Source of the DNA: Actinocatenispora thailandica | GTDB taxonomy: Bacteria; Actinomycetota; Actinomycetes; Mycobacteriales; Micromonosporaceae | Assembly: GCF_016865425.1 (NCBI RefSeq) | Contig: NZ_AP023355.1 | Location: 4,152,198-4,216,197 of the forward strand | Direction: 5' to 3' | DNA length: 64,000 nt | In this document: piece by piece, positions 34,081 to 43,255 of the stretch | How the letters are laid out: each line of letters starts with the position of its first letter | How positions within the stretch are numbered: position 1 is the first letter of the stretch | Position numbers and translations under genes: made by a program | The notes under the pieces: generated by a model | The model's input: the letters and a program-made list of their open reading frames with translations, nothing else | What the model was told of the DNA's origin: nothing | The model's database searches: none

Positions 34081-35330
34081 CGTGTCAGCTCCTCACTGCG
34101 GGAAGACCGCGGGTTCGTCGACGCCGCCTCGGCGCCGTGGTATCGGGCGGTACTGGCGTGCCACTCCCGGCTGCCGCCCAGCCAGGCCCACAGCCCGGCG
34201 AGGAAGCGGCGCAGCGCGGGCGAACCGGCCAGGCTCAGCACCGCCGCCTCCGACTCGAACATGTGCATCAACTCGTCGTGGATGGCGGCGCTGCGCTGGA
34301 CCGCTTCGGTGATCGAGCAACGCTCCTCGGCCGCCAGTACCCGGGGCAGGTTGGTGTCGGTCGGGTCCTCCTTCGCCATCGAATACAGGTCGTTGACCAG
34401 CACGCTCGCGGTGCCGGCGAGGGTGAAGACGCGTCGTACCCGGGGGTCGGCGAACTCGGCGGCGGGCAGCTCGTAGCCGGCGACCGGGTCGATGAGCACC
34501 ATGCAGGGCAGGAAGCTGTTCTCGTGCCGGTGCAGCAGGTACTCCCACACCGGCGGCATCTGCTCGGTGGTGCGCCAGACGGCCTCCTGGTTGTAGGCCA
34601 CGAACATCACCGACAGCTCGTGCCGCAACCGCGCCACCTGCGCCGCGGTCGCGTACCGGGACAGGTTGTCCAGGCTGTCGCGCAGCGCCACCATCACCGG
34701 GTCGTCGTGCCGCTGCTCGTCCAGCTGCGTCGCGTACGGCTCCGGCAGGTGGGCGGGATCGATGGCGGTGTAGGCGATCGCGAGCCGCTGGCCGAGCTTC
34801 TCCGGTACCGCCTGCTCGGCCTCGCCGTCGACGTAGTGGTCGTCGACCGACCACTCGGCAAGCGCGCACTTCGCCGCCGCCAGCAGCCGGTCCGGGTCGT
34901 CGCACTCCGGGTGAGCGAGCATGATCAGCCGGCCGAAGTCGCAGGCGGCGACCCGGTCGAGCTGGCCGGGATAGATGCCGACCTCGCCGGCCCACTCGAC
35001 CAGCCGCGCGTTGACCTCCGCTCCCAGCGCCCGGTCGTCCCGGACGGCGGGCGGGCAGTACAGCTCGGGTACGCCGGGCGGGCCGGCCGCACCGGTCGAT
35101 GCCGCCGCCGGCCGGGCGACGATGTCCGGCGGTAGCGGGTTCGGGATGCGCAGCGCACCGGTCCCCAGCCCGGCCGGCAGCATCCAGCCGGCCGACGACA
35201 CGGGCGGCGGTGCGGCGGTGGCCGGCAGCGTCCGCGGCGCCGGCCTGTCCACCGTGGACATCAGGGCCAGTACGAGCCGGCTCAGCTCGCTCTCGGCCGG
35301 CGCCGCCGCGGTACGGGTCAGCAGGGTCAC
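34077..35330 (-). CDS. 2-methylisoborneol synthase (encapsulin cargo)
   Basis: A 417-residue class I terpene cyclase. The metal-binding motifs are DDHYVDGE near 164 and NDLYSMAKE near 311. The first 95 or so residues are rich in Pro, Ala and Ser and disordered in appearance, with the segment RIPNPLPPDIVARP. Such N-terminal extensions of 2-MIB synthases are the cargo-loading domain for Family 2B encapsulins in published work. GTG 35330 has GGAGGA four bases ahead. It sits 26 bp behind the shell gene and overlaps the methyltransferase gene. Confidence 0.92.
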   Translation of the reverse strand: MTLLTRTAAAPAESELSRLVLALMSTVDRPAPRTLPATAAPPPVSSAGWMLPAGLGTGALRIPNPLPPDIVARPAAASTGAAGPPGVPELYCPPAVRDDRALGAEVNARLVEWAGEVGIYPGQLDRVAACDFGRLIMLAHPECDDPDRLLAAAKCALAEWSVDDHYVDGEAEQAVPEKLGQRLAIAYTAIDPAHLPEPYATQLDEQRHDDPVMVALRDSLDNLSRYATAAQVARLRHELSVMFVAYNQEAVWRTTEQMPPVWEYLLHRHENSFLPCMVLIDPVAGYELPAAEFADPRVRRVFTLAGTASVLVNDLYSMAKEDPTDTNLPRVLAAEERCSITEAVQRSAAIHDELMHMFESEAAVLSLAGSPALRRFLAGLWAWLGGSREWHASTARYHGAEAASTNPRSSRSEELTR

Positions 35331-35356
35331 GGGATCCTCCTCGTGGGCGACACGGA

Positions 35357-36778
35357 TCAGGCCGCGGGCGCGCCGAGCTCGGCGTCCTCCAGCACCCCGA
35401 GCGCGTCCGGCACCAGTACCGCGGCCGAGAAGTACGCGCTGACCAGGTAGCCGATGATGGCCCGCTCGTCGATGCCCATGAACCGCACGTTGAGCCCCGG
35501 CTCGTACTCCTCCGGGATGCTCGCCGGGCGCAGCCCGACCACGCCCTGGTCCGCCTCGCCGGTACGCATGGCGAGGATCGACGAGGTGTGGTGTTCGGTG
35601 ACCGGGATCTTGCCGCAGGGGAAGATCGGTACGCCGCGCCAGGACGGCACCCGGTGCCCGTCCACCTCCACCGGGTCCGGGTAGATGCCGCGCTTGGTGC
35701 ACTCCCGGCCGAACGCGGCGATGGCCTTGGGGTGGGCCAGGAACAGCTTCGTACTGCGCCGCATGCACAGCAGCTCGTCCAGGTCGTCCGGGGTGGGCGG
35801 GCCGGTGCGGGTCCGGATGCGCTGCTTGAGGTCCGCCTGGTGCAGCAGCCCGAACTCGGCGTTGTTGACCAGCTCGTACTCCTGGCGCTCGCGCAGCGCC
35901 TCGATGGTCAGCCGCAGCTGCTGCTGCGTCTGGTTCATCGGATCGTTGTACAGGTCGGCGACCCGGCTGTGCACTCGCAGCACCGTCTGCGCCACCGACA
36001 GCTCGTACTCCCGGGGCCGGGTTTCGTAGTCGGCGAACGTGCCGGGCAGCGACGCCTCGCCGGAGTGACCCGACGCCAGCTCGATGTCCGCCTCGCCGTG
36101 CTTGTTGTGCGGCAACGAATCCCGCGCCGCGGCCGAGTCGGCGGCGAGGTGCTCGCGCAGCGCCGGTGAGGCGTCGGTCAGCTGCGCGAACGCGGTCACC
36201 GGCAGGGTGAGCACCGTGCAGGCGGTCGCCGCCCGGGCGGTGAACTCCCAGATCGTGTCCGGCCGGGTCAGCGCCTCGGCGCCGAAGTAGTCGCCGTCAC
36301 CCAACACGCCCAGCACCGCCTGGTCGCCGTACTTGCCGGTGCCGATCTTGGTGACCTTGCCGTGCGCGATGAGGAACACCTCCTCGGCCGGGTTGCCGAA
36401 GTCGGCGAGGACCTCGCCGGCGGCGTACTCGTGCTGCTCGCAGCGCTGCGCCAGCGCCTGCAGCACCTCGTCGTCGTCGAAGCCGCGCAGCGCCGGCAGC
36501 TCGGTCAGTTCCCGCGGCACCACCTCGATCCGGGTGCCGATGTTGGTGAACGTCAACCGGTTGTCGCCGACCACGTAGGTCAGCCGGCGGTTCACCCGGT
36601 AGGTACCGCTGGTCACGCCGACCCAGGGCAGCCGCCGTTGCAACCAACGCGACGAGATGCCCTGCATCTGCGGTTCGGACTTGGTGGTGGTGGCGAGGTT
36701 GCGGGCCGCCACCGTACTGAGGCTGCGGGTGCGGTCCGGGTCGACGTCTGCCTGCTCTGGCTGGACCGTTTCGGTCAC
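35357..36778 (-). CDS. Family 2B encapsulin shell protein with cNMP-binding domain
   Basis: A 473-residue HK97-fold shell protein of the EshA/Family 2B type. A cyclic nucleotide-binding domain lies inside it, about residues 95-215 ([32 protein letters not shown]). HK97-like segments flank it: N-terminal [20 protein letters not shown] and the long C-terminal part with [37 protein letters not shown] and [14 protein letters not shown]. It has no HTH, so it is not a CRP regulator. It forms a protein nanocompartment loaded with the cyclase encoded next. GTG 36778 is the most likely start; sequence further upstream is non-coding and holds promoter repeats. Confidence 0.92.
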   Translation of the reverse strand: MTETVQPEQADVDPDRTRSLSTVAARNLATTTKSEPQMQGISSRWLQRRLPWVGVTSGTYRVNRRLTYVVGDNRLTFTNIGTRIEVVPRELTELPALRGFDDDEVLQALAQRCEQHEYAAGEVLADFGNPAEEVFLIAHGKVTKIGTGKYGDQAVLGVLGDGDYFGAEALTRPDTIWEFTARAATACTVLTLPVTAFAQLTDASPALREHLAADSAAARDSLPHNKHGEADIELASGHSGEASLPGTFADYETRPREYELSVAQTVLRVHSRVADLYNDPMNQTQQQLRLTIEALRERQEYELVNNAEFGLLHQADLKQRIRTRTGPPTPDDLDELLCMRRSTKLFLAHPKAIAAFGRECTKRGIYPDPVEVDGHRVPSWRGVPIFPCGKIPVTEHHTSSILAMRTGEADQGVVGLRPASIPEEYEPGLNVRFMGIDERAIIGYLVSAYFSAAVLVPDALGVLEDAELGAPAA

Positions 36779-36820
36779 GATCAGCACCGCCAATCGGGGT
36801 CGGAATGTACTGGGCCACAA

Positions 36821-36890
36821 TGGTTTCGGTAAGTTCGGGCCGGGTTTCGGGAGCTTCGGACGGGTTTCGTGAACTGCCCGCGGGTTTCGG
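36821..36890 (-). promoter_or_regulatory. Four direct repeats of GTTTCG spaced 20-21 bp, upstream of encapsulin
   Basis: GTTTCG occurs at 36823, 36844, 36864 and 36884, three of them as CGGGTTTCG. The spacing of about two helical turns puts all copies on one DNA face. The array lies 43-112 bp upstream of the shell gene start, where an activator or cooperative repressor would bind. Confidence 0.6.
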
Positions 36891-37022
36891 GTAACTGCGA
36901 GCGCCCGGTGCACCGGCGCCGGGCCCGGCCCGCACCGGGCGACACGCCGGGTTCCGGGCACACCGGGGTGGCCGACCGGGCTGGGCCCGACCGGTTGGCC
37001 GGCTGTTGAGATCTGCCGGCGG

Positions 37023-37535
37023 TCAGCCGGCGAGATGGACGGTCAGCTGGATCTTCTTCTCGTCCGGCCACACCACGTCGACACTGCCGGCGGCCTGCGC
37101 GTAGCTGCCGGTACCGCCGAGGATCGCCCCGGTGGACTTGCGTGGATAGTCGCCGAACCGGTCGATCACCCGCTGGTAGTGGAGGTCACCGTCGGCCAAC
37201 CGGAGCACGATCATGCCGAACACCACCGGCTGCGCGGCGCTCTTCAGGTCCACCACCGCCGAGCTCGACCAGGCGTTGCCGGCGGCCTTGCCGTCCCCGT
37301 CGACCAGGTCGAAGGTGGCGATGTAGCCGATGCCCAGCGTCGGTGCGGCCGGCAGGGTGATCTGGGTGCGGGTCGCGACCAGCGTCAGCGGGTCGGCCGC
37401 CGGTGACCGGGCCGCCGGCGGTGCCGGCGATCCGGGCGACGGCGGGGCGCCGAACGCCGGTCGTGACGCCGCGAGTGACGCGCCGACCAGCGGCGCCGCG
37501 GCGGCGAGTCCGAGCGCGACTCGTCTGGTACTCAT
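37023..37535 (-). CDS. Secreted AOC/dirigent-like beta-barrel protein
   Basis: A 170-residue protein with an N-terminal signal sequence ([22 protein letters not shown]-containing and Tat-like) and a Pro/Ala linker. The mature domain contains [31 protein letters not shown] and [20 protein letters not shown]. This strand pattern and the GGTGxYxxAxG motif resemble the allene oxide cyclase/dirigent barrel. Catalytic role unknown. ATG 37535 has GAGGTGG ahead. It is downstream of the DUF4239 gene (17 bp). Confidence 0.75.
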   Translation of the reverse strand: MSTRRVALGLAAAAPLVGASLAASRPAFGAPPSPGSPAPPAARSPAADPLTLVATRTQITLPAAPTLGIGYIATFDLVDGDGKAAGNAWSSSAVVDLKSAAQPVVFGMIVLRLADGDLHYQRVIDRFGDYPRKSTGAILGGTGSYAQAAGSVDVVWPDEKKIQLTVHLAG

Positions 37536-37552
37536 CGAACCACCTCGATTCG

Positions 37553-38305
37553 TCAGGGGTACTGCCGGAACTTGCCGATCACCTCGGTGAACGCGTCCGG
37601 GCCGACGCCGATCGACCCGGCGTACGGGTGGCCCATCTGCTGCACCAGCCACAGCGTGAAGGCGAGCAGGCCGGCCACCGCCGCGCACATCAGGATCTGG
37701 TGCCGCAGCCGCCCGTACCCGAAGGACAGGGTGAAGCCGACCGTGATCGCACCGCCGGCGAGCAGGCCGATCCACATCACCGTCGGTACCGGTGAGGTGG
37801 CTCGGCTGGTGCGGTTGCGGCGCGCGTCGACGGTCTGGTTGACCGAGTCGAGGATCTGCGTCATCAGCACCTGGCCGCGGTAGTCGTGCGGGTGGTAGCT
37901 GAGGATGACCACGCGCATCCGCGCCACGTCGGCGACCGCGCGCGGGCTCGTTGCGCCGTGCGCCATCGCCGGCCACTCCACGGTGGCGACGGTCTCGGCG
38001 TACGACCGGGCCAGGTTCTTGAGCTGGTCGCGTTGCGGTTGCGGCAGGGCCCGCGCGGTGAAGTAGATCTCCGAGACGTCGTTCGCCTCGGCCTGGCTGT
38101 AGTTCTGCGCGTCGTCGTTGGTCTGCCACACCTGCACCACGACGAAGGCGAGCAGCACCGCGTACAGCACGCCGACCATGTTGAAGATGGTGCTGGCGAC
38201 GTCGTGGTCGAGGGTGCGCCGGTCGCCGGCCCACCGGTCGATGACGACCAGCACCAGGGCCACCGCGGCCATCGTCGCGGCGGTCACCAGCAGCCCGGAG
38301 ATCAT
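37553..38305 (-). CDS. DUF4239 (bestrophin-like) membrane protein
   Basis: A 250-residue protein with four membrane helices (two N-terminal, two C-terminal) around a cytoplasmic helical domain carrying NDDAQNYSQAEANDVSEIY. This is the DUF4239 pattern, regarded as bestrophin-like. Ion channel activity has not been shown for this group as far as I know. It heads a two-gene operon with the secreted barrel protein. Confidence 0.8.
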   Translation of the reverse strand: MISGLLVTAATMAAVALVLVVIDRWAGDRRTLDHDVASTIFNMVGVLYAVLLAFVVVQVWQTNDDAQNYSQAEANDVSEIYFTARALPQPQRDQLKNLARSYAETVATVEWPAMAHGATSPRAVADVARMRVVILSYHPHDYRGQVLMTQILDSVNQTVDARRNRTSRATSPVPTVMWIGLLAGGAITVGFTLSFGYGRLRHQILMCAAVAGLLAFTLWLVQQMGHPYAGSIGVGPDAFTEVIGKFRQYP

Positions 38306-38614
38306 CGGCGGCCCGCCCCCGCGGCGCGGGCCGCCGACACGTTGCCGGCACCGTCAGCCTGGCCGTCCACTGTGGACTTCATGGTCGCGCAACGGTTCCC
38401 GGACATCACCCGCACCACCCATCCGCCGTCGTCTCAGCTTCGGGTCACCACCACCGCGAGGATCACTCGCAGTAGCCGCGGATGACTTTAAGTAGCAGAC
38501 CGGTGGCGAGCAAGGAGTCTGTCGGTTTTGTTTTTTCTTCGTCAAAACGACACAAGTCGGAAATGCGGGGGTAGCGTGTTCCGCCCGGTTCGCCGCCGGC
38601 CTCGCGGCCCCGGC
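38306..38614. other. Intergenic region with AT-rich patch
   Basis: 309 bp between two leftward genes. It contains an unusually AT-rich tract (GGTTTTGTTTTTTCTTCGTC at 38524-38543) that may end the transcript coming from the right on the other strand, or raise promoter activity. A -35/-10 pair is listed separately. No gene is seen. Confidence 0.45.
38485..38513 (-). promoter_or_regulatory. Promoter candidate of the DUF4239 operon
   Basis: On the minus strand TTGCTC (38508-38513) and TAAAGT (38485-38490) are exactly 17 bp apart, about 180 bp upstream of ATG 38305. Confidence 0.45.
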
Positions 38615-39283
38615 TCAGGCCTCGACCAGCGCGAGGGCGAACCCGTCGTACCCCTTGGTACCGACGGTCTGCAGCGCCGTGGACGACAGCCGCGGCTCGG
38701 CCGCGACCCGGGCGAGGAACTCGCGCACGCCCCGTACCCGGGGGTCCGGGTGCCCCGCCTCGATCACCGCACCGTCCCGGATCACGTTGTCCGCCACCAG
38801 TACCGTGCCCGGCCGCGACAGCCGCAGCGACCAGTCCAGGTAACCCGGGTAGTTGTCCTTGTCCGCGTCGATGAAGATCAGGTCGAACGGGCCGGCGCCG
38901 CCGGCGACCAGCTCCGGCAGCGTGTCCAGCGCGGCACCGACCACGACCTCGACCCGGTCGGCCAGCCCGGCCCGGGCGATGTTGGCGCGGGCCACCTCGG
39001 CGTGCCGCGGCTCGTACTCCAGGGTGGTCAGCCGGCCGCCCTCGGGCAGGGCGCGGGCCAGCCAGATGGTGCTGTAGCCGCCGAGCGTGCCGATCTCCAG
39101 GATGCGGCGCGCACCGCACATCCGGGCCAGCAGCTCCAGCAGCCGGCCCTGGTTGGGCGCCACCGCGATCTCCGGCAGCCCGGCCGCGCGCGAGTCGGCC
39201 AGCGCGGCGGTGAGCGCCGGATCGGTCGGTACCAGTAGGTCGCTGAGGTAGTCGTCGACGGCATGCCAGGTCTGTTCGCTCAT
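38615..39283 (-). CDS. Class I SAM-dependent O-methyltransferase
   Basis: A 222-residue enzyme of the catechol/caffeoyl-CoA O-methyltransferase family. It has motif I RILEIGTLGGYST near 60-72, the metal ligands in FIDADKDNYPGYLDW and VADNVIRDG, and normal length. Such enzymes methylate catechol-type oxygens with Mg. ATG 39283. No clear pathway context. Confidence 0.88.
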   Translation of the reverse strand: MSEQTWHAVDDYLSDLLVPTDPALTAALADSRAAGLPEIAVAPNQGRLLELLARMCGARRILEIGTLGGYSTIWLARALPEGGRLTTLEYEPRHAEVARANIARAGLADRVEVVVGAALDTLPELVAGGAGPFDLIFIDADKDNYPGYLDWSLRLSRPGTVLVADNVIRDGAVIEAGHPDPRVRGVREFLARVAAEPRLSSTALQTVGTKGYDGFALALVEA

Positions 39284-39408
39284 GCCGGCGACGCTAGTAC
39301 GGTCCGCCGCCGGTGCGGGCGAACGCCGTGTCGTGTCGCCCACCGCCGCCTCCCGCTGGCCGGCCCCTCGGCGGTCCGGCACCCGGTCGCCGGCCGCCGC
39401 CCGCGGCG

Positions 39409-40611
39409 CTACGGACGGGGATCGGTCGCCCCGGCGTCGACGGTGTCGGCGCCGAGCACGACGCCGTCCCACTCCCCCGCGAGAACGCGCGCCACCGGTA
39501 TCTCGCGGCCGAGGGCGGCCGAGACGTACACGGCCCGTACGACGGCGAGGGAGCGCAGGGCGTCCTCGACCCCGACGGCGGGTGCGCGACCCTCCCGGAC
39601 GGCCGCGGCGATGTCGGCGTACTGCCGGCGGTGCCCCTGCACGAAGGCGTCGTCCGGGATCGCGCCACCGCTGACGTGCTCGCCGGGCACCAGCTCCGCG
39701 GCGCGGTTCCGCGGCCCCTGGCGCGTCGGGTCGACGTGCGTGTCGCCGAGGACCGCGGGATCGAGACCCTCCGCGGGTTCGGCGTAGAAGTACTCCAGCT
39801 GGTCGCGTTCGAGCAGCGCCGATCCCTTGGCCCCGTGCAGGTTGATCCGCACCGACAGGCCGGGGAACGCGGCCGTGGTGGCGTGCAGCGTCGCCAGCGC
39901 GCCGCTGGCGAACCGGACGGTGGCGACGAGGGTGTCCTCGACCTCGATCCGCTCGTGCGCCAGCCGCGCCGCGTACGCGAAGACCGACACCGGCTCACCG
40001 AGGAACCACACCAGCAGGTCGACGGTGTGCACCCCCTGGTTCATCGTCGAACCGCCGCCGTCGAGCGACCAGGTACCGCGCCAGTCCCCGGAGTCGTAGT
40101 AGTCCTGGCTGCGCCACCAGCCGACGGTCGCCACCGCGCTGGTGAGCCGGCCGAGCTCACCGCCGTGCGCGGCAGCCGCCACGGCGACCGAGGCCGGATC
40201 GAACCGGTGCTGGCTGATGACGCTCACGACCTGCCCGCGCGCTGCGGCCGCACGCGCCGCGGCGGCGAGCGGGAGCGACTTTCGTACCGTCGTGTCGAGC
40301 GGCTTCTCGATCACCACGTGCGCCCCGGCGGCCACGGCCGCCAGCGCCAGCTCGGCGTGCGTACCGCTCGGGGTCGTGACGACAACCAGCTCGGTGACTC
40401 CAACGGCGATCAGCTCGGCCAGGCTGGCGTACTGCCGCGGAGGCGGCCACGGGGTGTCGGCCGCGACCACCCCGGCGAGCGTCGCCCGGGCGTCGGGGTT
40501 CGGGTCGACGATCGCGGTCACGACGAACTCGCCCTGCTGGGCCAGTGCGCGCGCGTGGGTGGCCGAGATGACCCCAGCTCCCACGAGGGCTACGGTGATC
40601 TTGCTGGTCAT
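39409..40611 (-). CDS. Gfo/Idh/MocA oxidoreductase (copy 1)
   Basis: A 400-residue NAD(P)-dependent sugar or polyol dehydrogenase-like protein. It has a Rossmann fold with VGAGVISATHARAL at the N-terminus, the conserved EKPLDTTV and the substrate-domain motif GGGSTMNQGVHTVDLL. ATG 40611 lies eight bases behind the stop of copy 2, forming an operon headed by a LacI-type operator. It probably oxidises or epimerises a sugar from the neighbouring glycan locus (inference). Confidence 0.87.
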   Translation of the reverse strand: MTSKITVALVGAGVISATHARALAQQGEFVVTAIVDPNPDARATLAGVVAADTPWPPPRQYASLAELIAVGVTELVVVTTPSGTHAELALAAVAAGAHVVIEKPLDTTVRKSLPLAAAARAAAARGQVVSVISQHRFDPASVAVAAAAHGGELGRLTSAVATVGWWRSQDYYDSGDWRGTWSLDGGGSTMNQGVHTVDLLVWFLGEPVSVFAYAARLAHERIEVEDTLVATVRFASGALATLHATTAAFPGLSVRINLHGAKGSALLERDQLEYFYAEPAEGLDPAVLGDTHVDPTRQGPRNRAAELVPGEHVSGGAIPDDAFVQGHRRQYADIAAAVREGRAPAVGVEDALRSLAVVRAVYVSAALGREIPVARVLAGEWDGVVLGADTVDAGATDPRP

Positions 40612-40618
40612 GCCGTGG

Positions 40619-41845
40619 TCACCCCGATCTGTCTGTCGGCTGAGCCGGGCCCCGGGTCCATGGCGCCCCGAGCTCGGTGAACGTTCGCCCGGTCCGCGCC
40701 ACCTCCGCGCACCAGCGCTCGACGTCGGGTACGACCGGGCGCGCGCGGGCACCGCTGCCGGTCCACTCGACGTGCCGGGCCGGGATGGCGCCCGGGGCCG
40801 GACCGGTACGCACCGCTTCCAGGACCCTGGCGAAGGCCCCCGTCTCGGCGAGCGGCGCGATCAGCGGCGTGGCGTACCGAATGTGGTCGACGAGGTTCCG
40901 CAGCAGCGAGTCTCGCCGGTGCGCCGACTCCGCCACCTCGCCGTCGCGGATCAACGCCAGCCGGTCGGTGCTGTAGCGCAGCCGCAGCGACCCCTGGGTA
41001 CCGTGGGCGATCACCACCGGCGCTGCCTCCTCGCGCGACGCGCACAGCGTCAGCCCGGCCGCAACGGCCACACCCGCGGTCGTCGATGCCCGCACCGCAC
41101 TGGTGTCGTCGGCCTCGATGTCGTGCGCGTGCCACGGATCCACGACCACGTCACCGACATCGGCGGCGCGCAGCGCGCCGGCCAGGGCGAGCGCGGCGTC
41201 CACGGCATGCGCCAGCGGGTTGGTGAGCACGCCGTCCATCACGGCGTGGCCGTCCAGCGTGCGCCGCCCGGCCCAGGCTGCCCGGCGGTAGTAGGCCCGG
41301 TCGCGCGTCCAGGTGCCCACGGCGCCGATGCGCGTCACCTCGCCGATCCGCCCGGACACGATCGCGTCCCGGGCGGCGCGCAGGCCGTGCCCACCGCGGG
41401 CCTGGAAACCCACCTGGACCGCCCGTTGCGCCACGGCGGCGGCCTCGACGAGGTCCGCATGCTCGGCGAGAGTCGCGGTCGGCGGCTTCTCCAGCAGCAC
41501 GTGCGCGCCGGCCGCCAGCGCCCGACGCACGAGCGCGTGATGGGTGTGGATCGGTGTCGCGATCGCCACGATGTCGGGCACCTCGTGGGCGAACAGCTCG
41601 TCCAGGCTCGCGTGGTGCGGCACGGCCAGGATCTCGTCGCGCAGCGGCGAACCGGCGAGCCGCGGATCCGCGCTCGGCTCGATCGGATCCACGACGCCGG
41701 CCAGCCGGACGTGCCCGCCGAGCCGGAGGATCTCGGCCACGTGGTTGCGGCCGTAGCCGAGGCCGACCACCGCCGCCGTGAGCGGCCGGGAGCCGGCGTC
41801 GCGGGCAGCCGGGTCCGGTCGGCCGCTGCCGGCGGGTGTGGTCAC
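40619..41845 (-). CDS. Gfo/Idh/MocA oxidoreductase (copy 2)
   Basis: A 408-residue member of the family with VVGLGYGRNHVAEIL, LLEKPPTATLAEH and a less typical C-terminal domain. The first 30 or so residues before the fold are Pro/Ala/Ser-rich. GTG 41845 is chosen from the GGAG purines upstream. An AACGTT-centred operator lies 84 bp upstream of the start, between this gene and lacI, so it should belong to the LacI regulon. Confidence 0.85.
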   Translation of the reverse strand: MTTPAGSGRPDPAARDAGSRPLTAAVVGLGYGRNHVAEILRLGGHVRLAGVVDPIEPSADPRLAGSPLRDEILAVPHHASLDELFAHEVPDIVAIATPIHTHHALVRRALAAGAHVLLEKPPTATLAEHADLVEAAAVAQRAVQVGFQARGGHGLRAARDAIVSGRIGEVTRIGAVGTWTRDRAYYRRAAWAGRRTLDGHAVMDGVLTNPLAHAVDAALALAGALRAADVGDVVVDPWHAHDIEADDTSAVRASTTAGVAVAAGLTLCASREEAAPVVIAHGTQGSLRLRYSTDRLALIRDGEVAESAHRRDSLLRNLVDHIRYATPLIAPLAETGAFARVLEAVRTGPAPGAIPARHVEWTGSGARARPVVPDVERWCAEVARTGRTFTELGAPWTRGPAQPTDRSG

Positions 41846-41928
41846 TGGGCGGCTCCGTCCTCCGGCAGGTGGTTCGGCGGGTACCCGCGGGATCGTCGCG
41901 AAACGATCGTCGGCGCAGCCACCGTCAG

Positions 41929-41940
41929 TGCAACGTTGTA
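41929..41940. promoter_or_regulatory. LacI-type operator upstream of the Gfo/Idh operon
   Basis: TGCAACGTTGTA, 10 of 12 positions palindromic with a central CG as in LacI/GalR sites. It shares CAACGTTG with sites at 43084 and 55361. Confidence 0.65.
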
Positions 41941-41975
41941 CCACTTCTCTCGTCGATCCGCACGCCCGGCCACGC

Positions 41976-43016
41976 TCACGATCCCGGAACAGCCGTGCTC
42001 TCACGGGCGAGCAGCCGGTACGGCGCCACCACGTCCGCCGGTTCGACGGCGGCGCCGTCGATCATGGCCAGCACCCGAGCCACCGCCGACTCCGCGATCC
42101 CCTCGACATCCGGCGCGATCGTGGTCAGCGTCGGGTTGGAGTACCGACCGTCCTCGATGTTGTCCCAACCGACGACGCCGATGTCGTCCGGGACCCGGAT
42201 GCCGTTCGTCCGCAGCGCGTGCAACGCACCGAGCGCGAGCTGGTCGTTGGCGCACAGGATCCCGTCGACCTGGTCGATGCGCGGCAGCAGCGCCTCGATC
42301 GCGTGCGCCCCCTCGGACCTGGTGAAGGCGTTGACGGGCCGCTCCATCGTGGGGTCCGGCGACAGGCCGTTTGCCCGGAGCCCGTCGTGGAACCCCTGCA
42401 GGCGCAACGCGCCGGTACGATCCGGGCCGCCCGGCTCCGCGCCGACGAAGACCAGCCGGCGGCGGCCGGTGGCGACCAGGTGATGAACGGCGTCCCGGGC
42501 GGCACCGAGGTTGTCGATGCTGACGTGGTCGACGTGCGCGCCGGAGGCGCCGACGGACCGCTCGCCGAGCAGCACGAGGGGCGTGTCCCGCTCCAGCTCC
42601 ACCGCCTCGGAGAGGCTCAGCTCCAGCGGGGAGAAGACGATCCCGTCGAACAACCGCTCGTCGTAGCCGCGCGCGACGACCGCCTCGGCCGCCCGCTTGC
42701 CGCCGGTCTGGTCGATGAACACGCGGTACCCGCGGGCCCGTGCGGCATTGATCGTCGCCTGCGCGAGCCAGCAGAAGTACGGGTGGTCGATCTCCGGCAC
42801 GGCGAGCGCGAGGATGCCGGTCCGCCCGGACCGCAACTGCCTTCCGACCACGCTCGGCCGGTACCCGAGCCGCCGGATCGCCTCCTCGACCCGCCTGCGC
42901 GTCTGCTCGCTGACCCGGCCGGTCCCGTTGACGACGTTGGACACCGTCTTCCAGGACACCTTCGCTGCGGCCGCTACGTCCTTGAGTCCCGGAGCTCGGG
43001 GTTCCTGGCTGGCCAC
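41976..43016 (-). CDS. LacI-family regulator of the arabinan locus
   Basis: A 346-residue repressor. The HTH with hinge helix is LKDVAAAAKVSWKTVSNVVN at about 11-30 followed by RLGYRPSVVGRQLRSG, and a periplasmic-binding-protein-like sensor domain follows. The start is GTG 43016. It is divergent from the GH51 gene, and an AACGTT operator lies between. Identical cores occur before the Gfo/Idh operon and the GH2/ABC operon, so it probably controls all three. Confidence 0.92.
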   Translation of the reverse strand: MASQEPRAPGLKDVAAAAKVSWKTVSNVVNGTGRVSEQTRRRVEEAIRRLGYRPSVVGRQLRSGRTGILALAVPEIDHPYFCWLAQATINAARARGYRVFIDQTGGKRAAEAVVARGYDERLFDGIVFSPLELSLSEAVELERDTPLVLLGERSVGASGAHVDHVSIDNLGAARDAVHHLVATGRRRLVFVGAEPGGPDRTGALRLQGFHDGLRANGLSPDPTMERPVNAFTRSEGAHAIEALLPRIDQVDGILCANDQLALGALHALRTNGIRVPDDIGVVGWDNIEDGRYSNPTLTTIAPDVEGIAESAVARVLAMIDGAAVEPADVVAPYRLLARESTAVPGS

Positions 43017-43081
43017 GCCACCACCTTACGAGGTTTGCACCCGGCACTCTTGACGTCCGGAGCGCGACCAGTCCATCATGC

Positions 43082-43093
43082 TTCAACGTTGGA
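43082..43093. promoter_or_regulatory. LacI-type operator between lacI and GH51
   Basis: TTCAACGTTGGA, same core as the other two sites, 66 bp from the lacI start and 163 bp from the GH51 start. Confidence 0.65.
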
Positions 43094-43255
43094 CTCCATG
43101 GTGGCTCGGGCGCGTCGACCGGCGAGGTGGATCGTGCCACGGCACTCCCACGCCGCCGAGCCGCACGGCCGTCCCCAGCCCGGTCGCGCGCCGACGAACG
43201 TCCCGAACCGCTCGTCACCGGGGCGGCCCCGACGAGTACGGCAAAGGAGAACCTC

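Noticed and set aside
35357-36778. CRP/FNR-type transcription regulator
   Set aside because: The cNMP-binding domain is real, but there is no HTH. Flanking HK97-like segments and the 2-MIB cyclase neighbour identify an encapsulin.
38463-38614. Small gene in the AT-rich patch (minus-strand frame ending LLLKVIRGYCE)
   Set aside because: It is the tail of a frame that shadows the O-methyltransferase gene, with no own start or SD. The region looks like promoter DNA.
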